Assembly (NCBI RefSeq): GCF_050003625.1 | Contig: NC_134398.1 | Location: forward strand, 23,288,622 to 23,352,621 | DNA from: Haematobia irritans | Lineage: Eukaryota > Arthropoda > Insecta > Diptera > Muscidae | Direction: 5' to 3' | Length of the DNA stretch: 64,000 nt | In this document: positions 37,481 through 49,477 of the stretch, one piece after another | Numbering within the stretch: the stretch's first letter is position 1 | Layout: every line of letters starts with the position of its first letter | Notes under the pieces: generated by a model | The model's input: the letters and a program-made list of their open reading frames with translations, nothing else | Told to the model about the DNA's origin: nothing | The model's database searches: none | Made by a program: the position numbers and the translations under genes

Positions 37481-37588
37481 CATCAAATGTTTGGAAGCTT
37501 TTAGGGATACTATCCTAACAAAAATGATAAATGAAAAAAATCACTTACGAGTGTAAAATATAATTTAAAACACAGATTCTGCCGTTGA

Positions 37589-38803
37589 TTTTTATACCCT
37601 TCACCACTACTGTGGTACATTTGTGCATTTGTATGTAACGCCAAGAAGGAGTAATCATAGACCAACCTTTTAGTATACGGATCGGCTTAGAATTAAATTC
37701 TGAGTCGATTTAGCGATGTCCGTCTGTCTGTCTGTCTGTCCGTCTGTCTGTCTGTCTGTCTGTTGATGTATTTTTGTGTGCAAAGTACAGCTCGCAGTTT
37801 GAGTCCGATTGTCCTAAAATTTGGTATAGGGTACTGTTTCGGCTCAAAGACGATCCTTTTTGATTTTGGAAAAAATCGGTTCAGATTTGGATATAGCTGC
37901 CATATATATTTTTCACCGATCTGGTCATAATTGGCGTGTATATCAACCGATCTTCCTCAAATTCCGTACATCCGAATATTTTATGAGTCTCGAAAAACTT
38001 GCAAAATATCAGCAAAATCGGTTCAGATTTAGATATAGCTCCCATATATAGCTTTCGCCCGATTTACACTCATTTGCCCACAGAGGCCAATTTTTTGCTC
38101 CGATTTAGTTGAAATTTTGCGTAGGGAGTAGAATTAGCGTTATAACTATGCGTGCCAAATTTGCTTGAAATCGGTTCAGATTTGGATATATCTCCCATAT
38201 AAAGCTGTCGCCCGATTTACACTCATATGACCACAGAGGCCAATTTTTAACTCCGATTTACTTGAAATTTTGCACAGGGAGTAGAATTAGCATTGTAGCT
38301 ATGCGTGCCAAATTTGGTTGAAATCGGTTCAGATTTAGATATAGCTCCCATATATATGTTTTTCTGATTTCGACAAAAATGGTCAAAATACCAACATTTT
38401 CCTTGTAAAATCGCCACTGCTTAGTCGAAAAGTTGTAAAAATGACTCTAATTTTCCTAAACTTCTAATATATATATATCGAGCGATAAATCATAAATAAA
38501 CTTTTTCGAAGTTTCCTTAAAATTGCTTCAGATTTAAACGTTTCCCATATTTTTTTACTAACATTGTGTTCCACCCTAGTGCATTAGCCGACTTAAATTT
38601 TGAGTCTATAGATTTTGTAGAAGTCTATCAAATTCTTCCAGATCGAGTGATATTTAAATGTATGTATTTGGGACAAACCTTTATATATAGCCCCCAACAC
38701 ATTTGACGGATGTGATATGGTATCGAAAATTTAGATCTACAAAGTGGTGCAGGGTATAATATAGTCGGCCCCGCCCGACTTTAGACTTTCCTTACTGGTT
38801 TTA
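37589..38803 (+). mobile_element. DINE-1-like element, family H2, near full length
   Basis: It starts TTTATACCCTTCACCACTAC; a deletion removes the closing half of the hairpin after GTGGTAC. The GTCTGTCTGTCC tract is at 37717-37762, four 153-bp units follow with CCCATATATAGCTTTCGCCC, and the end is AGTCGGCCCCGCCCGACT with CTTACTGGTTTT (one change from ACTTGTT). Confidence 0.92.
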
Positions 38804-40169
38804 ATTGTTTTTGTATGATAAAGCCTAAATATTTTATCAGCTGACAAAAAAAAAAAAAATGGGGCATTGAAATGATAATGCGATCTGCTGCACTGATGAA
38901 CTGACTTGTTTTCATTGGCAATCGGCTGTGTGAAAAAATCCTGTTATTTGCACAGATTTTTTAATATCTCTGGTTAAATTTTAATTTTAAAATTTAATTG
39001 ATTTCAAAATTTAGCTACGTCGCTTTCTTTAAACAATATTCCACTCATATTCGTATGCTCTCAAACATATTTTCTTTATTGTCATATTTGTTTATGGCAA
39101 ATATGGCTTAATTTGTAGAAGAAGGCGTAAAAATTTATTCTTCATAATTTGGCCCCCAGTTAATTTTTAATCAAATGTACTTTGCACAAAAGTTTACTAT
39201 CACAAGCTTATCAGTTCATAGCCATTAAAATGTATTTTTTTGTTTTATGTTCTGTTAGAAGAAGGTAAAATACACTCAAACAAATATGTACCATAAGTAA
39301 AAAATGGAAACTGTTTCACAATATAAATACCTAGGGAAAAAAGGATCTTCTACAAATGTCAATTGTATTCCCAACTTAAGATTCAGATGCAGGGTAAATT
39401 TCGATTCGAATCCAGCGGGGGCTTGTCATGGGATTCGTTTTCGGATCCTTTGCATTGCTTTATAATTTTGTTTACATTTTTAATTTTTTTAATGCCACTT
39501 TTGTTTTATTACTTTCTAATTTTAATTGGATTTCTTTAGAATTTGACTAAAGGGATTTAGAAAATATATATTTTAAATTTTTTATAACGCTTTTATTTTC
39601 AAATTTTAACAATTTGACAAACTTTTTCGCTCCCAGATGATCTTGATCCCCGTATATAGGCACTATAACATAACTATAAAATCTTTTCAATTTTATTTAA
39701 AATTTGGAAAATCATACTTTAATGTTTATTTATTCGCACTTTGTTCAAGCAATAAATAACATTTCCTTCATAATATTCGTAGAAATCAAAAAAATCTTGA
39801 ATACCATAAAACCCCCAATAAAAAAAAATATTCACGATCACTGTGTGCCCCCAAATAGTTCTAATCAGATTAAGATTAGAATTTTGTTTTTTATAATAAA
39901 TCACAAGTAGCGGATTGTCCCAAACCAAAGTACTTCAGATTGTTAAAAGGTACAATGTGTGCTAAGTAGCAACAATCTTCTTTTTAATAATATTGAATTA
40001 TTAAAAACTACTGCAATCAAGAATATTGGCCATTGGGCTAAATCCATTTTGCTTAAACTGAGTGATGTTTTCTTGTATAGATTATTTCATTGATGTGCTA
40101 TATTCTTTCTTCCAATATTAAAATAATTAGGTACATATGAGAGTGGTGGCATAAGTACTTACTTGTTAA
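38804..40169. other. Unassigned AT-rich DNA without recognisable gene
   Basis: GCGGGGGCTTGTCATGGGAT near 39416 faintly resembles the CCCAGC MITE core (GGGCTTGTCATAGGACGG). Otherwise I see only short frames with no motif. Confidence 0.35.
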
Positions 40170-40199
40170 CCCAGCAAAACAATTGGAAGTTCTTCCTAA
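40170..40199 (-). mobile_element. Terminal fragment of CCCAGC MITE
   Basis: CCCAGCAAAACAATTGGAAG and TTCTTCC match the start of the element at 21708. 29-bp units follow immediately, so the rest was lost or never inserted. Confidence 0.65.
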
Positions 40200-42838
40200 G
40201 TCATTTTCTATAAAAATAACATTTTGTCCAAATTTTCTATAGAAATAAAATTTTGACAAGATTTTCTAAAGAAATAAAACTTTGACAAAATTTTCTATAG
40301 AAACAAAATTTTGACAAAATTTTCTATAGAAATAACATGTTGACAAAATTTTCTATAGAAATAAAATTTTGACAAAATTTTGTATAGAAATAAAATTTTG
40401 ACAAAATTTTCTATGGAAATAAAATTTTTATGAAACTTTGTGTAGCAATAAAATTTTGGCACCATTTTCAATAGAAATAAAATTTGGACAAAATTTTCTA
40501 TAGAAATAAAATTTTAAGAAAATTTTCTATAGAAATGAAATTTTGACAAAATTGTCTATAGAATTCGAATTTTAATAAAATTTTCTATAGAATTAAAATG
40601 TTAATAAAATTCTCTGTAGAAATAACATTTTGACAACATTTTCTATAAAAATAAAATTTTATATGGAATTAAAATTTTGACAACAATTCTATAGAAATAA
40701 AATAAAATTTTGGCAAAATAGAAATAAAATTTGGACAAAATTTTCTATAGAAATAAAATTTTGACAAAATTGTCTAAAAATTTTCTATACAATAATATTT
40801 TGACAATATTTTCTATAGAAATAAAATTTTGACAAAATTTTCTATAGAAATAAAATTTTTAAAAAATTTTCTATACAAATAAAATATTGTTAAAATTTTG
40901 TGTAGCAACAAAATTTTGACAAAATTTTCTATAGAAATGAAATTTTAGCAAAACTTTCTATAGAAATAAAATTTTAACAAAATTTTCGATAGAAATAAAG
41001 TTTCGACAAAATTTTCTGTAGAAATAAAATTTATTTAATTTGGATTGTTGTCCTATGTTTAACTATATTTATATAACAAGAGTGAATTGCACTTTACTGT
41101 TTTATGACACCTTACTGAGAAAATTTTCTATAGAAATAAGAAATTTTGACAAAATTTTCTATAGAACTGAAATTTTGACAAAATTTTCTATAGAAATAAA
41201 ATTTTGACAAAATTATCTATAGAAATAAAATTTTGACAAAATTTTTTATAAAAATAAAATGTTGACAAAACTTGACACCTTTCCTATAGAACTGAAATTT
41301 TGACAAAATTTTCTATGGAAATAAAATTTTGACAAAATTGTCTATAGAAATACAATTTTGATGAAATTTTGTATAGCAATAAACTTTCGACAAAATTTTC
41401 TATAGAAATACAATTTTGATTAAATTTTGTGTAGCAATAAAATTTTGACAAAATTTTCTAAAGAAATAAAATTTTGACAAAATTGTCTATAATAACAGTA
41501 TAAATAAAATGTTGACAACATTTTTAATAGCTTTTAACATTGGAAGCTTTTAATGAAACTATCCTAACAAAAGCAAAAATTATAAATAAACAAAATTTGA
41601 TTGTTACCCTGTGTTTAACTATATTTATATAACAAGAGTGAATTACACTTTACTGTTTTATGACACCTTACTGACAAAATTTTCTATAGAAATAAGAAAT
41701 TTTGACAAAATTATCTATAGAAATAAAATTTTGACAAAATTTTTTATAAAAATAAAATGTTGACAAAACTTGACACCTTTCCTATAAAACTGAAATTTTG
41801 ACAAAATTTTCTATGGAAATAAAATTTTGACAAAATTGTCTATAGAAATACAATTTTGATGAAATTTTGTATAGCAATAAACTTTCGACAAAATTTTCTA
41901 TAGAAATACAATTTTGATGAAATTTTGTGTAGCAATAAAATTTTGACAAAATTTTCTAAAGAAATAAAAATTTGACAAAATTGTCTATAGTAACAAAATT
42001 TATTTATAGTTTATTTAAATTTATTTAATTTGGATTGTTGACCTATGTTTAACTATATTTATATAACAAGAGTGAATTGCACTTTACTGTTTTATGACAT
42101 CTTACTGACAAAATTTGACAAAATCTTCTATAGAAATAAAATTTTGAAAAAATTTTCTATAGAAATAAAATTTTGACAAAATTTTCTATAGAAATAAAAT
42201 TTTGACAAAGTTTACTATAAAAATAAAATTTTGACAAAATTTTCTATAGAAATAAAATGTTTACAAAATTTATTATAGAAATAAAATGTTGACAAAACTT
42301 GACACCTTTCCTATAGATCTGAAATTTTGACAAAATTTTCTATAGAAATAAAATTTTGACAAAATTGTCTATAGAAATAAAATTTTGATGAAATTTTGTA
42401 TAGCAATAAACTTTCGAAAAATTTTCTATAGAAATACAAGTTGATGAAATTTTGTGTAGCAAAATTGTCTATAGAAATAAAATTTTGATGAAATTTTGTA
42501 TAGCAATAAACTTTCGACAAAATTTTCTATAGAAATACAAGTTGATGAAATTTTGTGTAGCAATAAAATTTTGACAAAATTTTCTAAAGAAATAAAATTT
42601 TGACAAAATTGTCTATAGTAACACAAATTTGGCAACATTTTCTATAGAAATAAAATTTTGACAACATTTTCTATAGAAATAAAATGTTGGCAAAATTTTC
42701 TGTAGAAATCAAATTCTGACTAAATTTTCTATAGAAATTAAAGTTTTACAAAAATTTCTATAGAAATAACATTTTAATAAAATTTTCTATAGAAATAACA
42801 TTTTGACAAAATTTTAAGAAAATTTTCTATAGAAATAA
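40200..42838 (+). repeat. 29-bp tandem repeat array with higher-order structure
   Basis: About 85 units. A non-29-bp spacer of about 85 bp (GTTTAACTATATTTATATAA and TTACTGTTTTATGACA) appears three times, with GTTTAACT at 41057, 41613 and 42047. The 29-bp variants around each spacer also recur in the same order, so blocks of about 434-556 bp were duplicated. An additional smaller repeat of about 110 bp lies around 42370-42560. Confidence 0.94.
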
Positions 42839-42839
42839 A

Positions 42840-43952
42840 TTTTTATACCCTCCACCATAGGTTGGGGGTATATTAACTTTGTCATTCCGTTTGTAACACA
42901 TCGATATATTGCTCTAAGACCCCATAAAGTATATATAGTCTGGGTCGTGGTGAAATTCTGAGTCGATCTAAGCGTGTCCGTCCGTCCGCCCGTCTGTTGA
43001 AATCACGCTAACTTCCGAACGAAACAAGCTATCGACTTGAAACTTGGCACAAGTAGTTGTTATTGATGTAGGTCGGACAGTATTGAAAATGGGCCATATC
43101 GGTCCACTTTTACGTATAGCCCCATAAAAAGGGACCCTCAGATTTGGCTTGTGGAGCCTCTAACAGAAGTATATTTCATCTGATCCGGCTGGAATTTGGT
43201 ACATGGTGTTGGTATATGGTCTCTAACAACCATGCAAAAATTGGTCCACATCGGTCCTTAATTATATATAGCCCCCATATAAACCGATCCCCAGATTTGG
43301 CTTGCAGAGCCTCAAAGAGAAGCAAATTTCATCCGATCTGGCTGAAATTTTGTACATGGTGTTGGTATGTGGTCTCTAACAACCATGCAAAAATTGGTCC
43401 ACATCGGTCCTTAATTATATATAGCCCCCATATAAACCGATCCCCAGATTTGGCTTGCGGAGCCTCAAAGATAAGCAAATTTCAGCCGATCCGGCCGCTA
43501 ACAACCATACCAAAATTGGTCCATATCGGTCTATATATATAGCCGATCTCCAATCACACAAAAATTTGTCCATATCGGTTCCTAATCATGGTTGCCACTC
43601 GAGCCAAAAATAATTTACCAAAATTTTATTTCTATAGAAAATTTTGTCAAAATTTTATTTCTATAGAAAATTTTGTTAAAATTTTATTTCTGTAGAAAAT
43701 TTTGTCAAAATTTTATGTCTATTTTGTCAAACTGACGTATTTGATCGATATTTTTTGATTTAATATATACCACGTATGGACTTACATACAATTTAGAAGA
43801 TGGTGTTAGGAGGTTTTAAGATACCTTGCCATCGGCAAGCGTTACCGCAACTTAAGTAATTCGATTGTGGATGGCAGTGTTTAGAAGAAGTTTCTACGCA
43901 ATCCATGGTGGAGGGTACATAAGCTTCGGCCTGGCCGAAGCTTATGTACCCT
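42840..43952 (+). mobile_element. DINE-1-like element, family H1, composite subtype
   Basis: TTTTATACCCTCCACCATAG and a GTCCGTCCGCCCGTC tract are followed by three 153-bp units, then GGTTGCCACTCGAGCCAAAA with about four inverse 29-bp units (43588-43730). The tail has AAGATACCTTGCCATCGGCA, as in 61905-64000. The terminal hairpin is converted to a perfect palindrome. Confidence 0.92.
43912..43952. repeat. Perfect 41-bp palindrome at H1 terminus
   Basis: Arms 43912-43931 and 43933-43952 (AGGGTACATAAGCTTCGGCC and its exact reverse complement) are separated by a single T. In normal H1 copies the right half reads GGCCGAACTTACGGCC, so the right arm is a fold-back copy of the left. Confidence 0.96.
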
Positions 43953-44451
43953 AGTGAAATAAACTTTGTCGATTTACTTGGAATTTATAGGGACCGTTGG
44001 GTAGTTTGTGAAATTAATATAGGGTTCGTGATATTCCGATATCAGGTCAGAGTGGAGCGAAGGTGGCGAGAGTGTTCCCTTTTTGGAAAATTGAAAATAG
44101 AGTTTTGTCCGTAAATGCGAACTCGGTACATAATTTTATGATTTTCTGCCAGAATTTTTTAAGTAAAAAACTAAAATTTACATGAAATTGGGTGCATCAT
44201 TTTTCGGTGTATGTTCGGGAAAGGCATGTTCTTCGTGTCAAACATTTTAAAAATATTAATGTGATAAAGTTTTTAAGTAATTTTGCGGATTTATTGAACG
44301 GGCAACAGTGATTTTTTTCTTATGTTGTTGAAATATAATGCTTAATATTCCGGTATGTTGAGGAGAAGGATACCTTTCCTTGACAAATCACACTTAAAAT
44401 TCACAGGAAATGTAGAAGTTTGTTCAACTACTTTAATACAGAACATAATTT
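43953..44451. other. Unassigned DNA
   Basis: No gene or repeat copy recognised. Confidence 0.35.
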
Positions 44452-45165
44452 AAACAAGTAAGGAAAGTCTAAAGTCGGGCGGGGCCGACTATATTATACC
44501 CTGCACCACTTTGTAAATCTAAATTTTCGATACCATATCACATCCGTCAAATGTGTTGGGGGCTATATATAGAGGTTTGTCCCAAATACATACATTTAAA
44601 TACCACTCGATCTGGACAGAATTTGATAGACTTCTACAAAATCTATAGACTCAAAATTTAAGTAAGCAAATGCACTAGGGTGGCACACTATCTTAGTAAA
44701 AAAATATGGGAAACATTTAAATCTGAAGCAATTTCAAGGAAACTTCGCAAAAGTTTATTTATGATGTATCGCTCGATATATATGTATTATAAGTTTAGGA
44801 AAATTAGAGTCATTTTTACAACTTTTCGACTAAGCAGTGGCGATTTTACAAAGAAAATGTTGCTATTTTGACCATTTTATATATGGGAGCAATATCTAAA
44901 TCTGAACCGATTTCAACCAAATTTGGCACGCATAGCTACAATGCTAATTCTACCCCCTATGCAAAATTTCAATTGAATCGGAGTAAAAGATTGGCCACTG
45001 TGGTCATATGAGTATAAATCGGGCGAACGATATATATGGGAGCTATATCTAAATCTGAATCGATTTCAACCAAATTTGGCACGCGTAGCTACAACGCTAA
45101 ATCTACTCCCTGTGCAAAATTTCAACCAAATTGGGCCAAAACTCTGGCTTTTAGGACTAATATAA
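44452..45165 (-). mobile_element. DINE-1-like element, family H2, truncated
   Basis: AAACAAGTAAGGAAAGTCTA and the AAGTCGG/CCGACT hairpin are intact. About two 153-bp units follow, and the element stops near 45165 without the GTCTGTC tract or TATACCC end. Confidence 0.9.
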
Positions 45166-46194
45166 TTCCTTAGTAAAAGTAACTAATAATTCTAACATAG
45201 AGTTGCCAATTATTATTAGGCATTGTTGATGCTTTAAAAAATCAAACAGAAGAAAAATACAAATTAAAGTTAATTTTTTTTTGGGGAACAAAAATATTAA
45301 CGCACTACGGACATCAAAAATCTGCGGAAGAAATAGAGACGAAAATTAATTCTAAAAATTTTTGTTAATATAGGAAAAATCGTGTTGGTTGGTTATTTTT
45401 ATACACTTAAATGACGTTATAAACAAAATTTAATTCTTTATTTTTGCTCAATATCTCCTTCATCGGATGACTGCATTTTATCGCATTTACAATAACTATG
45501 GGTACCTTTTGGTTCCTATAGACTTTTACAAATAAAATAAGGGAAATTTAGCGCATAATTCATAAGAATTACTATTTTAAGTTTACCAGTTATCGGGCAG
45601 TAGAATAAAAAAGAAAACTCTGCGTAATAAATATCTTATCGTTTGTCGATACCTAAGCAATTGCTAAATAATAAATAGCATTGATTATAAAATAATATTA
45701 TTATAGTATTTCATTTTTTTTTCACCTTGACAATCAGATATTGTGCAAAATTATTGTGCAAATGCTACGATTAAGCAAACATCAGTTAGGTATAAAGTTC
45801 ACGGTACAAACTTGTGGGCTAGTTGTTAAGGAGAATTTTTTAAAATTACGATATACAAACAGCAACTTGAAATTGTTTATGAAGTAACCCCCATGTAGTT
45901 ATATGGCGTATTAGGGAAATTATTATTAATTATTTGTTATTATTTTCCGGTTGTACTTATATATGGTGATCTATTTTAACACGGAAACTTTCAGCTGCAA
46001 AGTCCCAAATACTTTTTTGAAAGGGGGAGAAGAGAGCAAGGATACAAAAGTCTCGACTTTCGAGTTTTTGTCAAAAAAAAAAAACCAAAAGTCGACTTTT
46101 GATAATCTTCTAATCCATCTAAACAACGTTTTCACTTTGAAGAATCACTTACAATTTTAAACTGACATTTGTTTGTACGTGAATACAATTTACT
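45166..46194. other. Unassigned DNA without recognisable gene
   Basis: Short frames occur, including 69 codons on the + strand at 45951-46160, without recognisable motif. Two GTCGACTTT/AAAGTC-like motifs lie near 46050-46100. Confidence 0.35.
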
Positions 46195-47440
46195 TTAGAA
46201 ATAAAATTTTTAATAGAAATAAAATTTTGACAAATTTTTCCATAGAAATAAAATTTTGACAACATTTTCTATAGAAATAAATTTTTGACAGAATTTTCTT
46301 CAGAAATAAAATTTTGACAACATTTTTTATAGAAATAAAATTTTGACAAAATTTTCTTCAGAAATACAATTTTGACAACATTTTTTATAGAAATAAAATT
46401 ATTTGTTTTGTTTTGTTATTGTTGATTTTGTTCTTTAAGCATTGTTGTTGTTTTTTATTTCAGCTTAAAACCATACATTGACTAAACTACAAGAGTAGCT
46501 TAACCAACAGAGGAAAAGAATGTTTGTCAAATTTATTTGGGCAAAGCCAAAATTTTCTATAGAAATAAATTTTTGACAGAATTTTCTTCAGAAATAAAAT
46601 TTTGACAACATTTTTTATAGAAATAAAATTTTGACAAAATTTTCTTCAGAAATACAATTTTGACAACATTTTTTATAGAAATAAAATTATGACAAAATTT
46701 TCTATAGAAATAAAATAAATAAAATTTGACAAAATTTTCTATAGAAATAAAATTTTGACAAATTTTGCCATAGAAATAAAATTTTGACAAAACTTTCTAT
46801 AGAAATTAAATTTTGAAAAAAATTTTCTATAGAAATAATATTTTGACAAAATTTTTAATAGAAATAAAATTTTGACAAATTTTTCCATAGAAATAAAATT
46901 TTGACAACATTTTCTACAGAAATAAAATTTTGACAGAATTTTCTTCAGAAATAAAATTTTGACAACATTTATTATAGAAATAAAATTTTGACAAAATTTT
47001 CTTCAGAAATACAATTTTGACAACATTTTTTATAGAAATAAAATTATGACAAAATTTTCTATAGAAATAAATTTTTGACAGAATTTTCTTCAGAAATAAA
47101 ATTTTGACAACATTTTTATAGAAATAAAATTTTGACAAAATTTTCTATAGAAATAAAATTTTGACAAAATTTTCTTCAGAAATACAATTTTGACAACATT
47201 TTTTATAGAAATAAAATAAATAAAATTTGACAAAATTTTCTATAGAAATAAAATTTTGACAAATTTTGCCATAGAAATAAAATGTTGACAAAACTTTCTA
47301 TAGAAATTAAATTTTGAAAAAAAATTTCTATAGAAATAATATTTTGACAAAATTTTCTATAGGAATAAAATTTTGACAAAATTTTGTATAGAAATAATTT
47401 TTTTTTTATTTTAACAAAATTTTCTATAGAAATAAAATAT
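46195..47440 (+). repeat. 29-bp tandem repeat array, interrupted by a Penelope-like fragment
   Basis: About 38 units with frequent TTCTTCAGAAAT and TTTTTTATAGAAAT variants. The variant block starting at about 46261 recurs at about 46560, 46910 and 47070, showing recent segmental duplication of groups of units. Confidence 0.94.
46395..46553. mobile_element. Penelope-like terminal fragment, without ribozyme
   Basis: TTTTGTTCTTTAAGCATTGT, then CTTAAAACCATACATTGACT and CAAATTTATTTGGGCAAAGC match 48685-48827. It ends before the hammerhead segment. Confidence 0.8.
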
Positions 47441-48084
47441 TCATTGCCAAACATTAAAATTCTTTACAGTTCATTTCAAAATATCTCATATTTTTAATTA
47501 TATTGAAATATGAATACGTGCGACCATATTTATTTCTAATGAATTTACCAGTGATAAGAAATGGCATTTATTATATTTTTTTCTACATATTTTCATTCCT
47601 TGATAATTTTTTGCCTAAAATTTGAAATGTTTTTTTCTTTTTGTTGTTGTTTTTTCTGCAAATACACGGTTCAATGGTTGCTTTTCCGTTTTTTATTTTT
47701 GCTTGGCACTTTTAGTGCCATTAGTGCCTTGACCGTAACCTTGATGCAGGCTAAATGAGATTAATTTATATTTACTCTTGGGACATATTGTTAGATAATT
47801 AAAAATAAATTAAACTGCAACGTATACCCAGATTTTTTTAGCTATTTTTTTCAAATTATTTCTACTTATATAAAAGCGTAAGTGAATTTAAAAATGTTAA
47901 GAATAAATAATAATATTGCAGAATATATAATAATATTTAATTATTTTTTTTATTTATTCTATATAAATCTAAGAAATGTAAATAATTGTAAAAGAACCCA
48001 ATTTTGATAATTTGCTATTTGGTTAATACGACATCCAGCCAATAGGCATATTATAAGTAGACTTAGAACAAGTAAATACCACAC
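47441..48084. other. Unassigned AT-rich DNA
   Basis: A + strand frame of 65 codons (47561-47758) is Phe-rich and AT-driven. No motif recognised. Confidence 0.35.
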
Positions 48085-48675
48085 AACATTTTCTATAGAA
48101 ATAAAATTTTGACAAAATTTTCTACGGAAATAAAATTTTTCTATAAAAACAAAATTTTGAAAAATTTTTGTAGAAATAAAATTTCGTCAACATTTTCTAT
48201 AGCTGCAATAAAAAACAACAACAATGAAATAAAATTTTAGCAAAATTTTCTTTAGAAATACAATTTTGGGAATATTTTCTATAGAAATAAAATTTTGGGA
48301 AAATTTTCTTTAGAAATAAAATTTTACAAAATTTTCTATATAAATAAAATTTTCTGTAGAAATAAAATTTTGGCAAAATTTTAAAATTTTGACAAAATTT
48401 TCTATAGAAATAAAATGTTGACAAAATTTTCTATAGAAATAAAATTTTGACAAAATTTTCTATAGAAATAAAATTGTTACAAAACTTTCAAAAAAATAAA
48501 ATTTTGACAACATTTTCTATATAAACAAAATTTTGACGAAATTTTCTATAGAAATAAAATTTTGAAAAGATTTTCTATAGAAATAAAGTTAAAAAAAAAT
48601 TCTATAGAAATAAAATTTTGGCAAAATTTTCTATAGAAATAAAATTTTGGCAAAATTTTTTATAGAAATCAAATT
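48085..48675 (+). repeat. 29-bp tandem repeat array
   Basis: About 19 units. The stretch from GCTGCAATAAAAAACAACAA at 48203 onward matches 49453 onward for about 200 bp, variant by variant, so array plus flanking element end were duplicated together. Confidence 0.93.
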
Positions 48676-48835
48676 TTCCATTCGTTTTGTTTTGTTATTG
48701 TTTGGTTTTGTTCTTTAAGCATTGTTGTTGTTTTTTATTGCAGCTTAAAACCATACATTGACTAAACTACAAGTGTGGCTTAACCAACAGAGGAAAAGAA
48801 TGTTTGTCAAATTTATTTGGGCAAAGCCCTATTGA

Positions 48836-48903
48836 CTGCAGATGGTTGGATGGACGCACGTTTCGGAATTACCACATTCCTCATCAGCATCCTCTACTTG
48901 CAG
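48836..48903 (-). ncRNA. Type I hammerhead ribozyme (left arm)
   Basis: This is the mirror copy on the minus strand. CTGCAAG is at 48903-48897, GATG at 48891-48888, CTGATGA at 48887-48881, stem II and GAAA (48864-48861) as in the right arm, GTC at 48855-48853, CATC at 48852-48849. The closing strand is CTGCAG (48841-48836), lacking one T, so the outer helix has one bulge. The core is intact. Confidence 0.87.
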
Positions 48904-49292
48904 CAAAATCAATTATCAGAATAAATTCAGGCAGTTTATTAAACCCAACAAAAACCACACTTGAACCCTCCGAAAAAAGGTTTTACATTGATAGCCGGCT
49001 TATGCCGAAATAAATTCGAAACAAACATATCTCTTTTCCTATGCCACTGTCAAATCATCGATTTGAATTCAGTTGGCTGGGTTTATTTTGAGCGTGCCTC
49101 CTCTTCTTTTTCCATTCATTTTGTTTTGTTATTGTTGGTTTTGTTCTTTAAGCATTGTTATTGTTTGTTTCGAATTTATTTCGGCATAAGCCGGCTATCA
49201 ATGTAAAACCTTTTTTCGGAGGGTTCAAGTGTGGTTTTTGTTGGGTTTAATGAACTGCCAGAATTTATTCTGATAATTGGTTGATAGTTTTG

Positions 49293-49361
49293 CTGCAAGT
49301 AGAGGATGCTGATGAGGAATGTGGTAATTCCGAAACGTGCGTCCATCGAACCATCTTGCAG
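49293..49361 (+). ncRNA. Type I hammerhead ribozyme (right arm)
   Basis: A self-cleaving RNA. Stem I outer helix: CTGCAAG (49293-49299) pairs with CTTGCAG (49355-49361). Internal loop: TAGAG against GAACCAT. Stem I inner helix: GATG (49305-49308) pairs with CATC (49344-49347). Core CTGATGA is at 49309-49315. Stem II: GGAAT pairs with ATTCC (49316-49331) around a GTGGTA loop. Core GAAA is at 49332-49335. Stem III is minimal: AC (49335-49336) pairs with GT (49341-49342) around the loop GTGC. The predicted cut follows C49343 in GTC. Every invariant core base I know is present, and the short stem III plus internal loop in stem I match the Penelope-like/retrozyme type. Confidence 0.9.
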
Positions 49362-49477
49362 TCTATAGGGCTTTGCCCAAATAAATTTGACAAACATTCT
49401 TTTCCTCTGTTGGTTGAGCTACACTTGTAGTTTAGTCAATGTATGGTTTTAAGCTGCAATAAAAAACAACAACAATG

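Larger units (their letters stand above)
48676..49477. mobile_element. Penelope-like foldback element with inverted arms
   Basis: Left arm 48720-49027 and right arm 49162-49477 are near-perfect reverse complements of about 310 bp, separated by 134 bp. The 50-bp head TTTTGTTATTG...TTTAAGCATTG occurs both before the left arm and in the loop, in the same orientation. Each arm contains a hammerhead ribozyme. Hammerheads in terminal repeats are a known feature of Penelope-like elements, which often insert as inverted or tandem partial copies. No reverse transcriptase or endonuclease is present, so the assignment rests on the ribozyme and architecture. Confidence 0.75.

Noticed and set aside
38885..38905. 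Another hammerhead core (ACTGATGAACTGAC)
   Set aside because: CTGATGA is present, but no stem II of sensible length closes before a GAAA, and no flanking stem I pairing is seen.
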